Shown here one piece after another: positions 9,944-18,158 of a stretch of DNA of 64,000 nt (within the stretch, counting starts at the first letter, position 1; each line of letters starts with the position of its first letter). The DNA is from Xanthomarina sp. F2636L (GTDB taxonomy: Bacteria; Bacteroidota; Bacteroidia; Flavobacteriales; Flavobacteriaceae): positions 310,001 to 374,000 of the forward strand of contig NZ_JAPMLM010000069.1 of NCBI RefSeq assembly GCF_026410195.1, given 5' to 3'. Made by a program: the position numbers and the translations under genes. Below the pieces are notes generated by a model, which worked only from the letters and a program-made list of their open reading frames with translations, did not search any database and had not been told where the DNA came from.

Positions 9944-9977
9944 TTCAACTTTTTTAAATAAATACTAAACCAAACAT

Positions 9978-10958
9978 ATGAACACGACAGTTGTAGATAC
10001 TGGAACAGACGAAAAAACTTGGGGAGGAGGGAAAAAACCCTTAAATGCAAGTTATGGAAAATTGATGATGTGGTTTTTCATCACTTCCGATGCATTAACC
10101 TTCACAGGGTTTTTAGCATCGTACGGATTTTCTAGATTTAAATTTGCCGAAATTTGGCCTATTGCAGACGATGTGTTTACACACGTTCCTTTTATTCATG
10201 GAAATTATCCAATGATTTTCGTGGCATTCATGACTTTTATTTTAATTATGTCTTCCGTAACTATGGTTTTAGCTGTAGATGCCGGACATAAAATGGATAA
10301 AGCAAAAACCACCATATATATGTTTTTAACTGTTATAGGTGGATTTATATTCTTAAGCTCTCAAGCTTATGAATGGACAACTTTTATAAAAGGAGAGTAT
10401 GGAGCTGTAGGTACTCATGGTGGAAATATTATTCAATTTGTTGATACCGATGGAAATCGCGTAGCTTTAAAGGATTTTGCTATAGGGCAACCCGTAGACC
10501 GTACACAACATTTAAATAAAAATGGACTTTGGTTTAGCAGTGAAAGCAGTTTACCAAGTTATACCATTGATGAGGTTGTAGCAGGTTTTGAAGCTAATCC
10601 AAATTTATTGGTAAAAACAACTTATGTAGATAACGCAACTGGACACAAAACTATTTTGTCTAGAAACGAATCTATAAAAGAATTAAAAACTAAAGGAAAA
10701 AATGTGGTTGAAGGTGCAAACCTCGTTCAAAATGAATATGGTCCACCATTATTTGCAAATTACTTTTTCTTCATTACAGGATTTCACGGTTTTCACGTAT
10801 CTATTGGGGTATTGCTAAACATTATTATTTTCTTTAATGTAATTTTAGGAACTTACGAGCGTAGAGGAAGTTACGAAATGGTTGAGAAAGTAGGGTTGTA
10901 TTGGCACTTTGTGGATTTAGTATGGGTGTTTGTATTTACATTCTTCTACTTAGTATAA
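9978..10958 (+). CDS. Cytochrome c oxidase subunit III, long form with inserted loop
   Basis: A 326-residue subunit III paralogue. The N-terminal part (KLMMWFFITSDALTFTGFLASYG) and the C-terminal helices (FITGFHGFHVSIGVLLN ... VGLYWHFVDLVWVFVFTFFYLV) are typical and include the conserved His and Glu/Tyr-Trp-His-Phe-x-Asp. Between the third and fourth helices (about residues 138-255) lies a hydrophilic insertion of roughly 110 residues with no membrane segment, probably periplasmic. Such long versions are known to me from Flavobacteriia. Subunit IV follows after 23 nt. Confidence 0.92.
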   Translation: MNTTVVDTGTDEKTWGGGKKPLNASYGKLMMWFFITSDALTFTGFLASYGFSRFKFAEIWPIADDVFTHVPFIHGNYPMIFVAFMTFILIMSSVTMVLAVDAGHKMDKAKTTIYMFLTVIGGFIFLSSQAYEWTTFIKGEYGAVGTHGGNIIQFVDTDGNRVALKDFAIGQPVDRTQHLNKNGLWFSSESSLPSYTIDEVVAGFEANPNLLVKTTYVDNATGHKTILSRNESIKELKTKGKNVVEGANLVQNEYGPPLFANYFFFITGFHGFHVSIGVLLNIIIFFNVILGTYERRGSYEMVEKVGLYWHFVDLVWVFVFTFFYLV

Positions 10959-10981
10959 TTTTTAAATAATTTATTTTAGAC

Positions 10982-11362
10982 ATGGCAGACACACATAAAT
11001 TAGAAATATTTAGAGGATTAGTTAAATTTAAATCCAATACCCAAAAAATCTGGGGTGTATTAATCTTTTTATCCATTGTAACAGCAATTGAGGTTATTTT
11101 AGGTATCTATAAACCTGAAATGCTTAATGGACACTTTATAGGAATGAAAATCTTAAACTGGATTTTCATTATCTTAACTATAGTAAAAGCTTATTACATT
11201 ACTTGGGACTTCATGCACATGAGAGATGAAACAGCAAGCTTAAGACGTATGGTTGTTTGGACAGGTGTTTTCTTGATTTGTTACTTAATATTTATTCTTT
11301 TGCAAGAAGGAGGATATGTAGGAAGTGTTTTCACAAACGGCTTCGTTAAAAACGATTTTTAA
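10982..11362 (+). CDS. Cytochrome c oxidase subunit IV family protein
   Basis: A 126-residue membrane protein with three predicted helices (about 22-41, 56-76, 90-108) in the arrangement of the prokaryotic oxidase subunit IV family; TAIEVILGIYKP, the KAYYITWDFMHM motif and the following DETASLRRMV segment are characteristic. It probably stabilises the oxidase and has no cofactor. Start ATG 10982 is well placed after subunit III, and a strong terminator follows the stop, closing this transcription unit. Confidence 0.9.
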   Translation: MADTHKLEIFRGLVKFKSNTQKIWGVLIFLSIVTAIEVILGIYKPEMLNGHFIGMKILNWIFIILTIVKAYYITWDFMHMRDETASLRRMVVWTGVFLICYLIFILLQEGGYVGSVFTNGFVKNDF

Positions 11363-11389
11363 ACACATTATTAAAGTTAAATAGATATT

Positions 11390-11418
11390 AAAAGACGGTT
11401 TATATACCGTCTTTTTTT
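11390..11418 (+). terminator. Rho-independent terminator after oxidase subunit IV
   Basis: Stem AAAGACGGT (11391-11399) with ACCGTCTTT (11406-11414), a 6-nt loop, and the stem's closing T-run to 11418. A TATTTTTG box at 11418-11425 follows immediately and may start the next unit. Confidence 0.88.
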
Positions 11419-11508
11419 ATTTTTGCAAAACAAAACTTAAAGTAAGTTTATAATTTATATTCATCGGTTTTTATCAAGATGAAAATCGATGCTTCACACA
11501 GCTTATAA

Positions 11509-12231
11509 ATGAATAAGAAGCTAATAAAACGTTATGCAACCTTAGGGATATTATTCTTTCTTCCTGTAATCTTCCTATTAATGCTTTTTCCTGCAAAACA
11601 CCATTACAATCCGTTGGATGTGGTTCATGAGAATATAGTCGATTTAGATCATTTTACTTCAGAAGATAATCAGGATATTGTCTTAAAAGATCATATTACC
11701 GTATTAGGGTTTTTAGGAAAAGAGCCTATAAGTAATACCATAGCAGCTTCAAACCTAAAAGAATTAGTGTATGATAAATTTAAAGGCTTTAAGAAATTTC
11801 AAGTAGTATTGTTGTTGCCACACGGAACACAAGAGGATCTCAATTTACTTAAAAAAGAAATTAAATCTTACGAAGATTTAAAATATTGGCATTTTCTATT
11901 TGGAGAAGAAGAAGATATAAAAAATGTGTATCATAGTTTAAAATCCAGATCGCCATTAGGGGCAGATTTATCAACTCATGATGTGTTTATTATTGATAAA
12001 GATTTAAAACAACGTGGACGCCTTGATGATAGATCGGATAAAGAGAAAGAAAAGAAAAAACCAGCATATCCACTTTATGCATATAATTGTATCGAGGTTG
12101 CCGAATTAAAAAATAAAATGAGTGCAGACGATTTACGCGTGTTATTTCAAGAATACAGAGAAAAAAGAAAAGGAAATTTTGATTCTTCTACGAGAAGATC
12201 TAACGATTTAAAACAGACAAATGAGCAATAA
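11509..12231 (+). CDS. Membrane-anchored protein of the Sco cluster, function unknown
   Basis: A 240-residue protein not recognised as a named enzyme. Residues ~11-28 form a single membrane helix (GILFFLPVIFLLMLFPA) and the remainder is likely periplasmic. A strand-helix order around VLGFLGKEP ... FQVVLLLPHG ... DVFIIDKDLKQRGRLDD recalls a thioredoxin-like or Sco-like fold, but the CxxxC copper site is absent; the only cysteine is in YNCIEVAEL. It overlaps the Sco gene by 11 nt, so the two are co-translated and this may be a structural partner of the copper chaperone. The C-terminus is highly charged. Confidence 0.75.
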   Translation: MNKKLIKRYATLGILFFLPVIFLLMLFPAKHHYNPLDVVHENIVDLDHFTSEDNQDIVLKDHITVLGFLGKEPISNTIAASNLKELVYDKFKGFKKFQVVLLLPHGTQEDLNLLKKEIKSYEDLKYWHFLFGEEEDIKNVYHSLKSRSPLGADLSTHDVFIIDKDLKQRGRLDDRSDKEKEKKKPAYPLYAYNCIEVAELKNKMSADDLRVLFQEYREKRKGNFDSSTRRSNDLKQTNEQ

Positions 12232-12964
12232 AACTAATTATTCGTATATAGGCATGGCCTTTATTATCTTGGTGTTTGGAATTATTTTTATACCAAGAAT
12301 TGTAGATCGAATTAAGAATGGAGATATTTCTAGAAGTGATAGAATGAGTCAAGGTCAAGACAATAATTTTGAAGATAACAGTCAAATAGCTTTCTTAGAA
12401 ATAAATGGCGAAGCTAAAAAAGTGCCATCGTTTAGCTTTACAGACCAAAATGGAAATACCATTAGCAATAAAGACTACGAAGGTAAAGTATATGTAGTGG
12501 AGTTTTTCTTTACTACTTGTCCAACTATTTGTCCAAAAATGAATAAAAACTTAGTAGACATTCAAAATGCTTTTAAAGGGAATAAAGACTTTGGAATAGC
12601 TTCTTTTTCCATAAATCCTGAGCATGATACCATGGAGGTTTTAAAAGATTATGCCTCTCAATACGGTATTACAAATCCAAATTGGCATTTAATGACAGGT
12701 GAAAAAGCAGATATTTATGAATTGGCAAATAAAGGCTTTAATTTATATACAGCTGAAGCCGAAGAGGTGGAAGGCGGTTTTGAGCACTCTGGAAATTTTG
12801 CATTAATTGATAAAAATGGATTTATACGTTCAAGAATATTAAATGGGAATCCGTTAATATATTATAATGGAATTATATCTGAAGCTGAAAAAGTAGATGA
12901 GGACGGACAAGAAGAGCAAATTAGTATGTTAAAAGAAGACATCAAAAAATTACTTAATGAATAA
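12221..12964 (+). CDS. SCO1/SenC-family copper chaperone
   Basis: A 247-residue membrane-anchored thioredoxin-fold protein that delivers copper to the CuA site of cytochrome c oxidase. One N-terminal helix (about 9-24) is followed by the periplasmic domain. The copper ligands are present: Cys100 and Cys104 in TTCPTICPKM and His189 in FEHSGNF. It overlaps the gene before it by 11 nt and the DUF420 gene after it by 8 nt, forming a tight accessory operon for oxidase assembly separated from the structural subunits by a terminator. Confidence 0.95.
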   Translation: MSNKTNYSYIGMAFIILVFGIIFIPRIVDRIKNGDISRSDRMSQGQDNNFEDNSQIAFLEINGEAKKVPSFSFTDQNGNTISNKDYEGKVYVVEFFFTTCPTICPKMNKNLVDIQNAFKGNKDFGIASFSINPEHDTMEVLKDYASQYGITNPNWHLMTGEKADIYELANKGFNLYTAEAEEVEGGFEHSGNFALIDKNGFIRSRILNGNPLIYYNGIISEAEKVDEDGQEEQISMLKEDIKKLLNE

Positions 12965-13502
12965 TCATTCTCCACAAGACATAAAAAAATATAATAAGTG
13001 GATTATTGTTTTATCTATTGTAATCCCATTGATTATTGCTGCGTTGTTTGGGGTTAATTTACGTGATTTAGGTTTTAACGTTGAACCATTAACTTTTTTG
13101 CCTCCAATTTATGCCACCATAAATGGCTTAACAGCTGTTATTCTTATTATAGCATTTTTTGCTATTAAGAATAAGAATATTGTTCTTCATGAAAACTTAA
13201 TGACAACCGCTGTTGGATGTTCTGCTATATTTTTAATCCTATATGTAGCGTATCATATGACAAGTGATTCTACAAAATTTGGAGGAGAAGGAGCCATCAA
13301 GTATGTTTATTTTTTTATTTTAATATCACATATTATTTTGTCTATAGTTGTTATCCCTTTTGTCTTAATAACCTATGTAAGAGCCATTACCGAAAATTTT
13401 AAACAACATAAAAAAATTGCAAGAATCACATTTCCTTTATGGTTATATGTTGCCATTTCAGGAGTTATTGTCTATCTTATGATTTCCCCTTATTACGCTT
13501 AA
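12957..13502 (+). CDS. DUF420 family membrane protein
   Basis: A 181-residue protein with five hydrophobic segments, matching the DUF420 pattern: LPPIYATINGLTAVILI, then ENLMTTAVGCSAIFLILYVAYH, HIILSIVVIPFVL and HKKIARITFPLWLYVAISGVIVYLM. DUF420 members are widespread next to Sco and oxidase genes and are thought to take part in oxidase biogenesis (CtaM-like in Gram-positives), without a fully defined reaction. Histidines in helices could bind metal or heme. It overlaps the Sco gene by 8 nt. Confidence 0.85.
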   Translation: MNNHSPQDIKKYNKWIIVLSIVIPLIIAALFGVNLRDLGFNVEPLTFLPPIYATINGLTAVILIIAFFAIKNKNIVLHENLMTTAVGCSAIFLILYVAYHMTSDSTKFGGEGAIKYVYFFILISHIILSIVVIPFVLITYVRAITENFKQHKKIARITFPLWLYVAISGVIVYLMISPYYA

Positions 13503-13511
13503 TATTAAAAT

Positions 13512-13739
13512 ATGAAACGCAAAATTATTTTTTCACTTTTTTCTTTTCTCTTTTTTGTACAAGTAAATGCACAATGCGCCATGTGTCGCGCTGTTTTAGA
13601 AAATCAGGAAGGCCAGGAAATTGCTAAAGGTATTAACGACGGAATTGTTTATTTAATGGCTGTGCCATATATACTTGTAGGTGGCTTAGGCTTTTTAATT
13701 TATAAAAAGTTTAACAAGTCTAAGAAATCGACACTTTAA
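13512..13739 (+). CDS. Small exported membrane protein with CxxC, function unknown
   Basis: A 75-residue protein: a signal peptide (1-20, ending VNAQ), then CAMC (Cys21 to Cys24), a short soluble stretch and one membrane helix (about 45-65) with a basic tail. The CxxC would sit right after signal cleavage on the outer face of the membrane. Gene order (9 nt after DUF420, in the Sco operon) suggests a role in copper or thiol handling for oxidase assembly; that is inference. I know similar small proteins next to DUF420 in Flavobacteriia, without assigned function. Confidence 0.78.
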   Translation: MKRKIIFSLFSFLFFVQVNAQCAMCRAVLENQEGQEIAKGINDGIVYLMAVPYILVGGLGFLIYKKFNKSKKSTL

Positions 13740-13747
13740 ATTATATT

Positions 13748-13755
13748 TACTTTTG
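13748..13755 (+). promoter_or_regulatory. Possible -7 element before the ABC exporter operon
   Basis: TACTTTTG fits TAnnTTTG 66 nt before the ATG at 13822. No good TTTG is seen at the -33 distance, so support is weak. Confidence 0.35.
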
Positions 13756-13821
13756 TTGTAACAAATTGGCTTTTACTTAGTCTTACTTATATAAAGCTAA
13801 TTCAACCAACAACTAATAAAT

Positions 13822-14523
13822 ATGTTAAACATAAAAAAACTTCACAAATCCTATCCAATAGGAGATTCAAGTTTGCATGTATTAAAAGGAATCGATCTTT
13901 CTGTTGATAGTGGAGAGATGGTTGCTATTATGGGGTCTTCTGGATCCGGGAAATCCACCTTATTAAATATTATTGGTATGTTGGACGAAGCAGACGAAGG
14001 CGAATACATTCTCGATGGTGTTCCCATTAAAAATCTTACCGAAAAGAAAGCCGCTATTTATAGAAATAAGTTTCTAGGTTTTATTTTTCAGTCTTTTAAC
14101 TTAATAAATTATAAAAATGCCTTAGATAACGTGGCTTTACCTTTATATTATCAAGGGATGAAAAGACAGGAAAGACAAGAATTAGCACTGTTTCACTTAG
14201 GAAAGGTAGGGTTAGAGCCATGGGCACATCATTTGCCTAACGAATTATCTGGAGGTCAAAAGCAACGTGTTGCAATAGCTAGAGCTTTGGCAGCAAACCC
14301 TAAATTACTTTTAGCCGATGAGCCTACAGGAGCACTAGATACCAAGACTTCTTATGAGATCATGGAATTTATTCAACAGTTAAATGATGAAGGAAAAACC
14401 ATTTTAATTGTAACGCACGAAGAGGACATTGCTCAAATGTGTAAACGCATTGTACGCTTAAAAGATGGATTGATTATGGAAGATGAAAAAGTAGAACAAG
14501 TTAGAGCTTCACAATATGTTTGA
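13822..14523 (+). CDS. ABC transporter ATP-binding protein (MacB/LolD type)
   Basis: A 233-residue cytoplasmic ATPase. Walker A GSSGSGKST at 38-46, Q-loop glutamine at 90 (FIFQSFNL), signature LSGGQ at 142-146, Walker B LLLADEPTG ending at 170, and the switch histidine in VTHE. Sequence and neighbours place it with MacB/LolD-type ATPases that drive mechanotransmission rather than direct transport across the inner membrane. It overlaps the first permease by 8 nt. Confidence 0.95.
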   Translation: MLNIKKLHKSYPIGDSSLHVLKGIDLSVDSGEMVAIMGSSGSGKSTLLNIIGMLDEADEGEYILDGVPIKNLTEKKAAIYRNKFLGFIFQSFNLINYKNALDNVALPLYYQGMKRQERQELALFHLGKVGLEPWAHHLPNELSGGQKQRVAIARALAANPKLLLADEPTGALDTKTSYEIMEFIQQLNDEGKTILIVTHEEDIAQMCKRIVRLKDGLIMEDEKVEQVRASQYV

Positions 14524-15745
14524 TAGAGATCTTTGGAGAGAAATATTTCAAAGTATAAATATGAACAGAACCAGAAGTGTCCTGTCTGGTTTTACTGTGG
14601 CATTCGCTATTTTGTTGTTTACCATACTTTTTGGGATTGCAAATGGGTTAAATAACACCTTTGCTGAAGCATTTGCAGACGATGCAAATAACTCCATTTT
14701 CATTCAATCAGGAACAACAACTAAAGCTAATAAAGGCTATCAGGCTGGAAGACAAATTCAATTTAAAAATAAAGATTACGACTATATTAAAGAAGAATAT
14801 GGAGATGATGTTCAGTTTATAACTTCTAGAATTTATTTAAATGTTAATGCGTCTTTTAGAAATGAAAAAAACTCTTATTCGGTAAGAGCCGTTCATCCAG
14901 ATCATCAATTTCTAGAAAACACAAAAATTAAAGAAGGCAGATACATCAATCAATTAGATTTAGATAATAAATCCAAAGTGGTGGTGATTGGACGTTTGGT
15001 TGAAGAAGACTTGTTTTTAAAAACAACAGCTTTAGGAAAATATTTGAGTCTTAATGGCCTACAATATAAAATTGTCGGCATTTTCACAGACGATGGTGGT
15101 GACAATGAAGAGCGCTTAATATATATGCCAGTTAGTACTGCACAACGTGTGTATGGTAATAACGATTATGTAGATCAAATCAATCTAACCTACAACCCTA
15201 ACATGAATTACAATAAAGCTATTGCTTTTAGTAACACACTTACCAAAGATTTAAAAGACCGTTTTGATGTTGCAAGTAGCGACCAAAGAGCTATTCGAGT
15301 TAGAAATTTAGCTAATGAATCGAAAACAGTGAACCAAATGACCTTTGGACTAGGCGTAATTATTATTGTTATTGGGTTTGGAACTCTTATAGCAGGGATT
15401 GTTGGTGTTAGTAACATCATGATTTTTATAGTTAAAGAACGCACCAAAGAAATTGGAATTAGAAAAGCTTTAGGAGCTTCGCCAAAATCAATTATTTCTA
15501 TCATTTTAATGGAATCTGTTTTAATTACCGCTATAGCAGGTTATGTAGGATTGTTAATAGGCATGGGAGTTTTAGAATTTGTTGGACCAAGTTTAGAGAA
15601 ATATTTTATAAAAGATCCAAGCGTAAGTATAACGTTAGTCATTGGCGCAACCATTACACTAATTATTGCTGGTGGAATTGCAGGATATTTACCAGCTAAA
15701 AAAGCATCGAAGATTAAACCAATTGTAGCCTTAAGAGACGATTAA
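14516..15745 (+). CDS. ABC transporter permease, MacB/FtsX type (first of two)
   Basis: A 409-residue permease with one helix near the N-terminus (about 20-45), a large periplasmic MacB-type domain, and three helices at the C-terminal FtsX domain, including NIMIFIVKERTKEIGIRKALGAS, a motif shared by all MacB-like permeases. In canonical MacB the ATPase and permease are fused; here they are separate and two different permeases follow, suggesting a heterodimer. The stop is 1 nt before the next gene. Confidence 0.93.
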   Translation: MFDRDLWREIFQSINMNRTRSVLSGFTVAFAILLFTILFGIANGLNNTFAEAFADDANNSIFIQSGTTTKANKGYQAGRQIQFKNKDYDYIKEEYGDDVQFITSRIYLNVNASFRNEKNSYSVRAVHPDHQFLENTKIKEGRYINQLDLDNKSKVVVIGRLVEEDLFLKTTALGKYLSLNGLQYKIVGIFTDDGGDNEERLIYMPVSTAQRVYGNNDYVDQINLTYNPNMNYNKAIAFSNTLTKDLKDRFDVASSDQRAIRVRNLANESKTVNQMTFGLGVIIIVIGFGTLIAGIVGVSNIMIFIVKERTKEIGIRKALGASPKSIISIILMESVLITAIAGYVGLLIGMGVLEFVGPSLEKYFIKDPSVSITLVIGATITLIIAGGIAGYLPAKKASKIKPIVALRDD

Positions 15746-15746
15746 T

Positions 15747-16991
15747 ATGATAAAATTTTTATTCGAAAGAGATACATGGCAAGAAGTATGGGATAGTCTT
15801 AGTAAAAACAAACTAAGATCTATGCTTACTATGGTTGGTGTTTGGTGGGGAATTTTACTGCTAATTGGCCTACTAGGTTCTGCAAGAGGATTAGAAAATT
15901 CCTTCAATAGACTTTTTGGAAGTTTTGCAACTAATAGTGTTTTTGTTTGGGGGCAGAATACAAGTAAACCTTTTAAAGGTTTTCAAGAAGGAAAACGGGT
16001 GCAATTAAAACTTTCTGATGCAAAAATAGTAGAAGAAAATGTGGAAGGTATCGAGTTTGTTGTACCAAGAAATCAAAACCAAGGCCTTGTAGTAAGAAAT
16101 TTTTTATCGGGAACCTTCTCTATTAATGGAGATTTCCCCTTGTTGGATAAAGTACAAAAAAAGAAGTTGATTCACGGGCGTTTTATCAATCAAAACGACA
16201 TAGATAATAATAAAAAAGTTGCAGTTATTTCTGAAGATATTTATAAACAATTGTTTGAAAAGGATGAAGAAATGATTGGGCAATTAGTTCAAATTAACAG
16301 CATGAACTTTACGGTTATAGGTATGTTTGAAAACGGAAATGTCAACATGGGACCTACGAGTGATATTCATATACCATTTACTACGTTTCAACAAATTTAT
16401 AATCAAGGAAATCAAATAGGTTGGATGATGATAACTGGAAAACCTGAATATGATATCAGTCAAATTGAAGCAGATTCCAAACTGATTCTTAAAAACCTAA
16501 ATCATGTGCATCCAGAAGATAATCGGGCATTTGGAAGTTTTAATCTCGGAAAAGAATTTGCTAAAATCACAGGGTTTTTAATTGGGATGCAGTTTTTAAC
16601 CTGGTTTGTTGGTATTGCAACTCTAATTGCTGGTGTATTTGCTATTGGAAATATACTATTAATAACGGTAAAAGAACGAACCAAAGAAATTGGTGTTCGT
16701 CGAGCCTTGGGTGCCACGCCATTTGAAATTAAGAGACAAATTGTTGTAGAAGCTGTTTTTATTACACTTTTAGCTGGTTTTTTTGGAATCATAACTGGTG
16801 GATGGATCCTTATAGGAATAGATTCAGCCTTTGGACAAGGAGATGAAGCTGTTATTGTTAATGCATCCGTTTCCATAACGGTTGTATTTGTTGCCCTAAT
16901 AATATTAGTAATCCTAGGAACATTAATTGGACTGATTCCAGCTTTTAAAGCCACTAGTATTAAGCCAATAGACGCACTAAGAGAAGAATAA
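15747..16991 (+). CDS. ABC transporter permease, MacB/FtsX type (second of two)
   Basis: A 414-residue paralogue of the preceding permease: N-terminal helix within SKNKLRSMLTMVGVWWGILLLIGLLG, periplasmic MacB-type domain, then ILLITVKERTKEIGVRRALGATP and two final helices ending IPAFKATSIKPIDALREE. Together with the ATPase, the adaptor and the outer-membrane protein that follow it should make a tripartite efflux or secretion system. The substrate cannot be inferred. Confidence 0.93.
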   Translation: MIKFLFERDTWQEVWDSLSKNKLRSMLTMVGVWWGILLLIGLLGSARGLENSFNRLFGSFATNSVFVWGQNTSKPFKGFQEGKRVQLKLSDAKIVEENVEGIEFVVPRNQNQGLVVRNFLSGTFSINGDFPLLDKVQKKKLIHGRFINQNDIDNNKKVAVISEDIYKQLFEKDEEMIGQLVQINSMNFTVIGMFENGNVNMGPTSDIHIPFTTFQQIYNQGNQIGWMMITGKPEYDISQIEADSKLILKNLNHVHPEDNRAFGSFNLGKEFAKITGFLIGMQFLTWFVGIATLIAGVFAIGNILLITVKERTKEIGVRRALGATPFEIKRQIVVEAVFITLLAGFFGIITGGWILIGIDSAFGQGDEAVIVNASVSITVVFVALIILVILGTLIGLIPAFKATSIKPIDALREE

Positions 16992-17042
16992 AAATAATTT
17001 ACAAGCTATTAAAACCAATCAAAGAATAATAATAAAAATCAC

Positions 17043-18158
17043 ATGAATAAAACAGTAAAAATCATTTTAGGAATTATATTACTAATACTTTTTGTATGGG
17101 TAATTAAATACTTTAAAGACTCAAATTCTAAAGCTATAGAAGATTTTAAAGTAGAAGAGCCTTTCTTCACATCCATTAACACCAAAGTTGTGGCTACAGG
17201 AAAGTTGAATCCAGAAGAAGAAATTGAGTTGAAACCTCAAATTGCTGGAATTATTGATAAAATCTTAGTTGAAGAAGGTGACATCGTTAAAAAAGGCGAT
17301 TTAATTGCTAAAATTCGTGTAGTACCAAACGAGCAAAATTTAGCGAGTGCCAATAGTAGAATTCGTACAGGAAGATTAGCCTTAGATAATGCACAAATTC
17401 TTTACGATAGAAACAAAGGACTTTTTGAAAAAGGAGTGATTTCAAAACAAGATTTCGAAAACAGTGAATTATCTTACAATCAAGCTAAAGAATCGCTAAT
17501 TCAAGCACAGAACGATTTTCAAATTATAAGACAAGGATCGCTTTCTGGAGGAGGTTCTGCAAACACAAATATTGTAGCTCAAATTGCAGGAACTGTTTTA
17601 GAAATCCCTGTTCGAGAAGGAGATCAAGTTATTGAATCCAATAGTTTTAATGCAGGAACAACAGTAGCTACCATTGCAGATATGAGCAAAATGATCTTTG
17701 AAGGAAAAGTAGATGAAGCTGAAGTTGGAAAAATTGAAGAAGGTAGAGATATTAAAGTGATTCTTGGAGCGTTAAACGAACAAGAATTTCCAGCAAAATT
17801 AACTTTTGTTGCTCCTAAAGGACAAGAAGAAAGTGGAGCCGTCCAATTTACTATTAAAGCAGATGTTACCGTTACGCCTTCAACAAAAATTAGAGCTGGT
17901 TATAGTGCCAATGCTGAAATTGACATGGAAAGTAAAGACAGTGTTTTAGTTATTAAAGAAGCCTTGCTTCAATTTAACAGAATTACCGAAAAACCTTTTG
18001 TAGAGATCCTTAAAGGAGATAATACTTTCGAAGAAAAATATGTGGAATTAGGTATTTCAGATGGTATTAACGTTGAAATAGTTGAAGGTGTTAAAGAAGG
18101 AGATAAAATTAAAGTTTGGAATAAAGCCTCCAAAGATAATAACGACGATGATGAATAA
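17043..18158 (+). CDS. Periplasmic adaptor (MacA/HlyD-like)
   Basis: A 371-residue membrane fusion protein. N-terminal anchor helix (about 5-23), then VVATGKLNPEEEIELKPQIAGIIDKILVEEGDIVKKGDLIAKI, the lipoyl-like half-motif, a coiled-coil hairpin (about 95-160), the second lipoyl half (AGTVLEIPVREGDQVI), a beta-barrel and a C-terminal membrane-proximal domain. It links the MacB-like permeases to the TolC-like channel. The C-terminus ends in Asp/Asn-rich residues that overlap the start of the next gene by 8 nt. Confidence 0.94.
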   Translation: MNKTVKIILGIILLILFVWVIKYFKDSNSKAIEDFKVEEPFFTSINTKVVATGKLNPEEEIELKPQIAGIIDKILVEEGDIVKKGDLIAKIRVVPNEQNLASANSRIRTGRLALDNAQILYDRNKGLFEKGVISKQDFENSELSYNQAKESLIQAQNDFQIIRQGSLSGGGSANTNIVAQIAGTVLEIPVREGDQVIESNSFNAGTTVATIADMSKMIFEGKVDEAEVGKIEEGRDIKVILGALNEQEFPAKLTFVAPKGQEESGAVQFTIKADVTVTPSTKIRAGYSANAEIDMESKDSVLVIKEALLQFNRITEKPFVEILKGDNTFEEKYVELGISDGINVEIVEGVKEGDKIKVWNKASKDNNDDDE

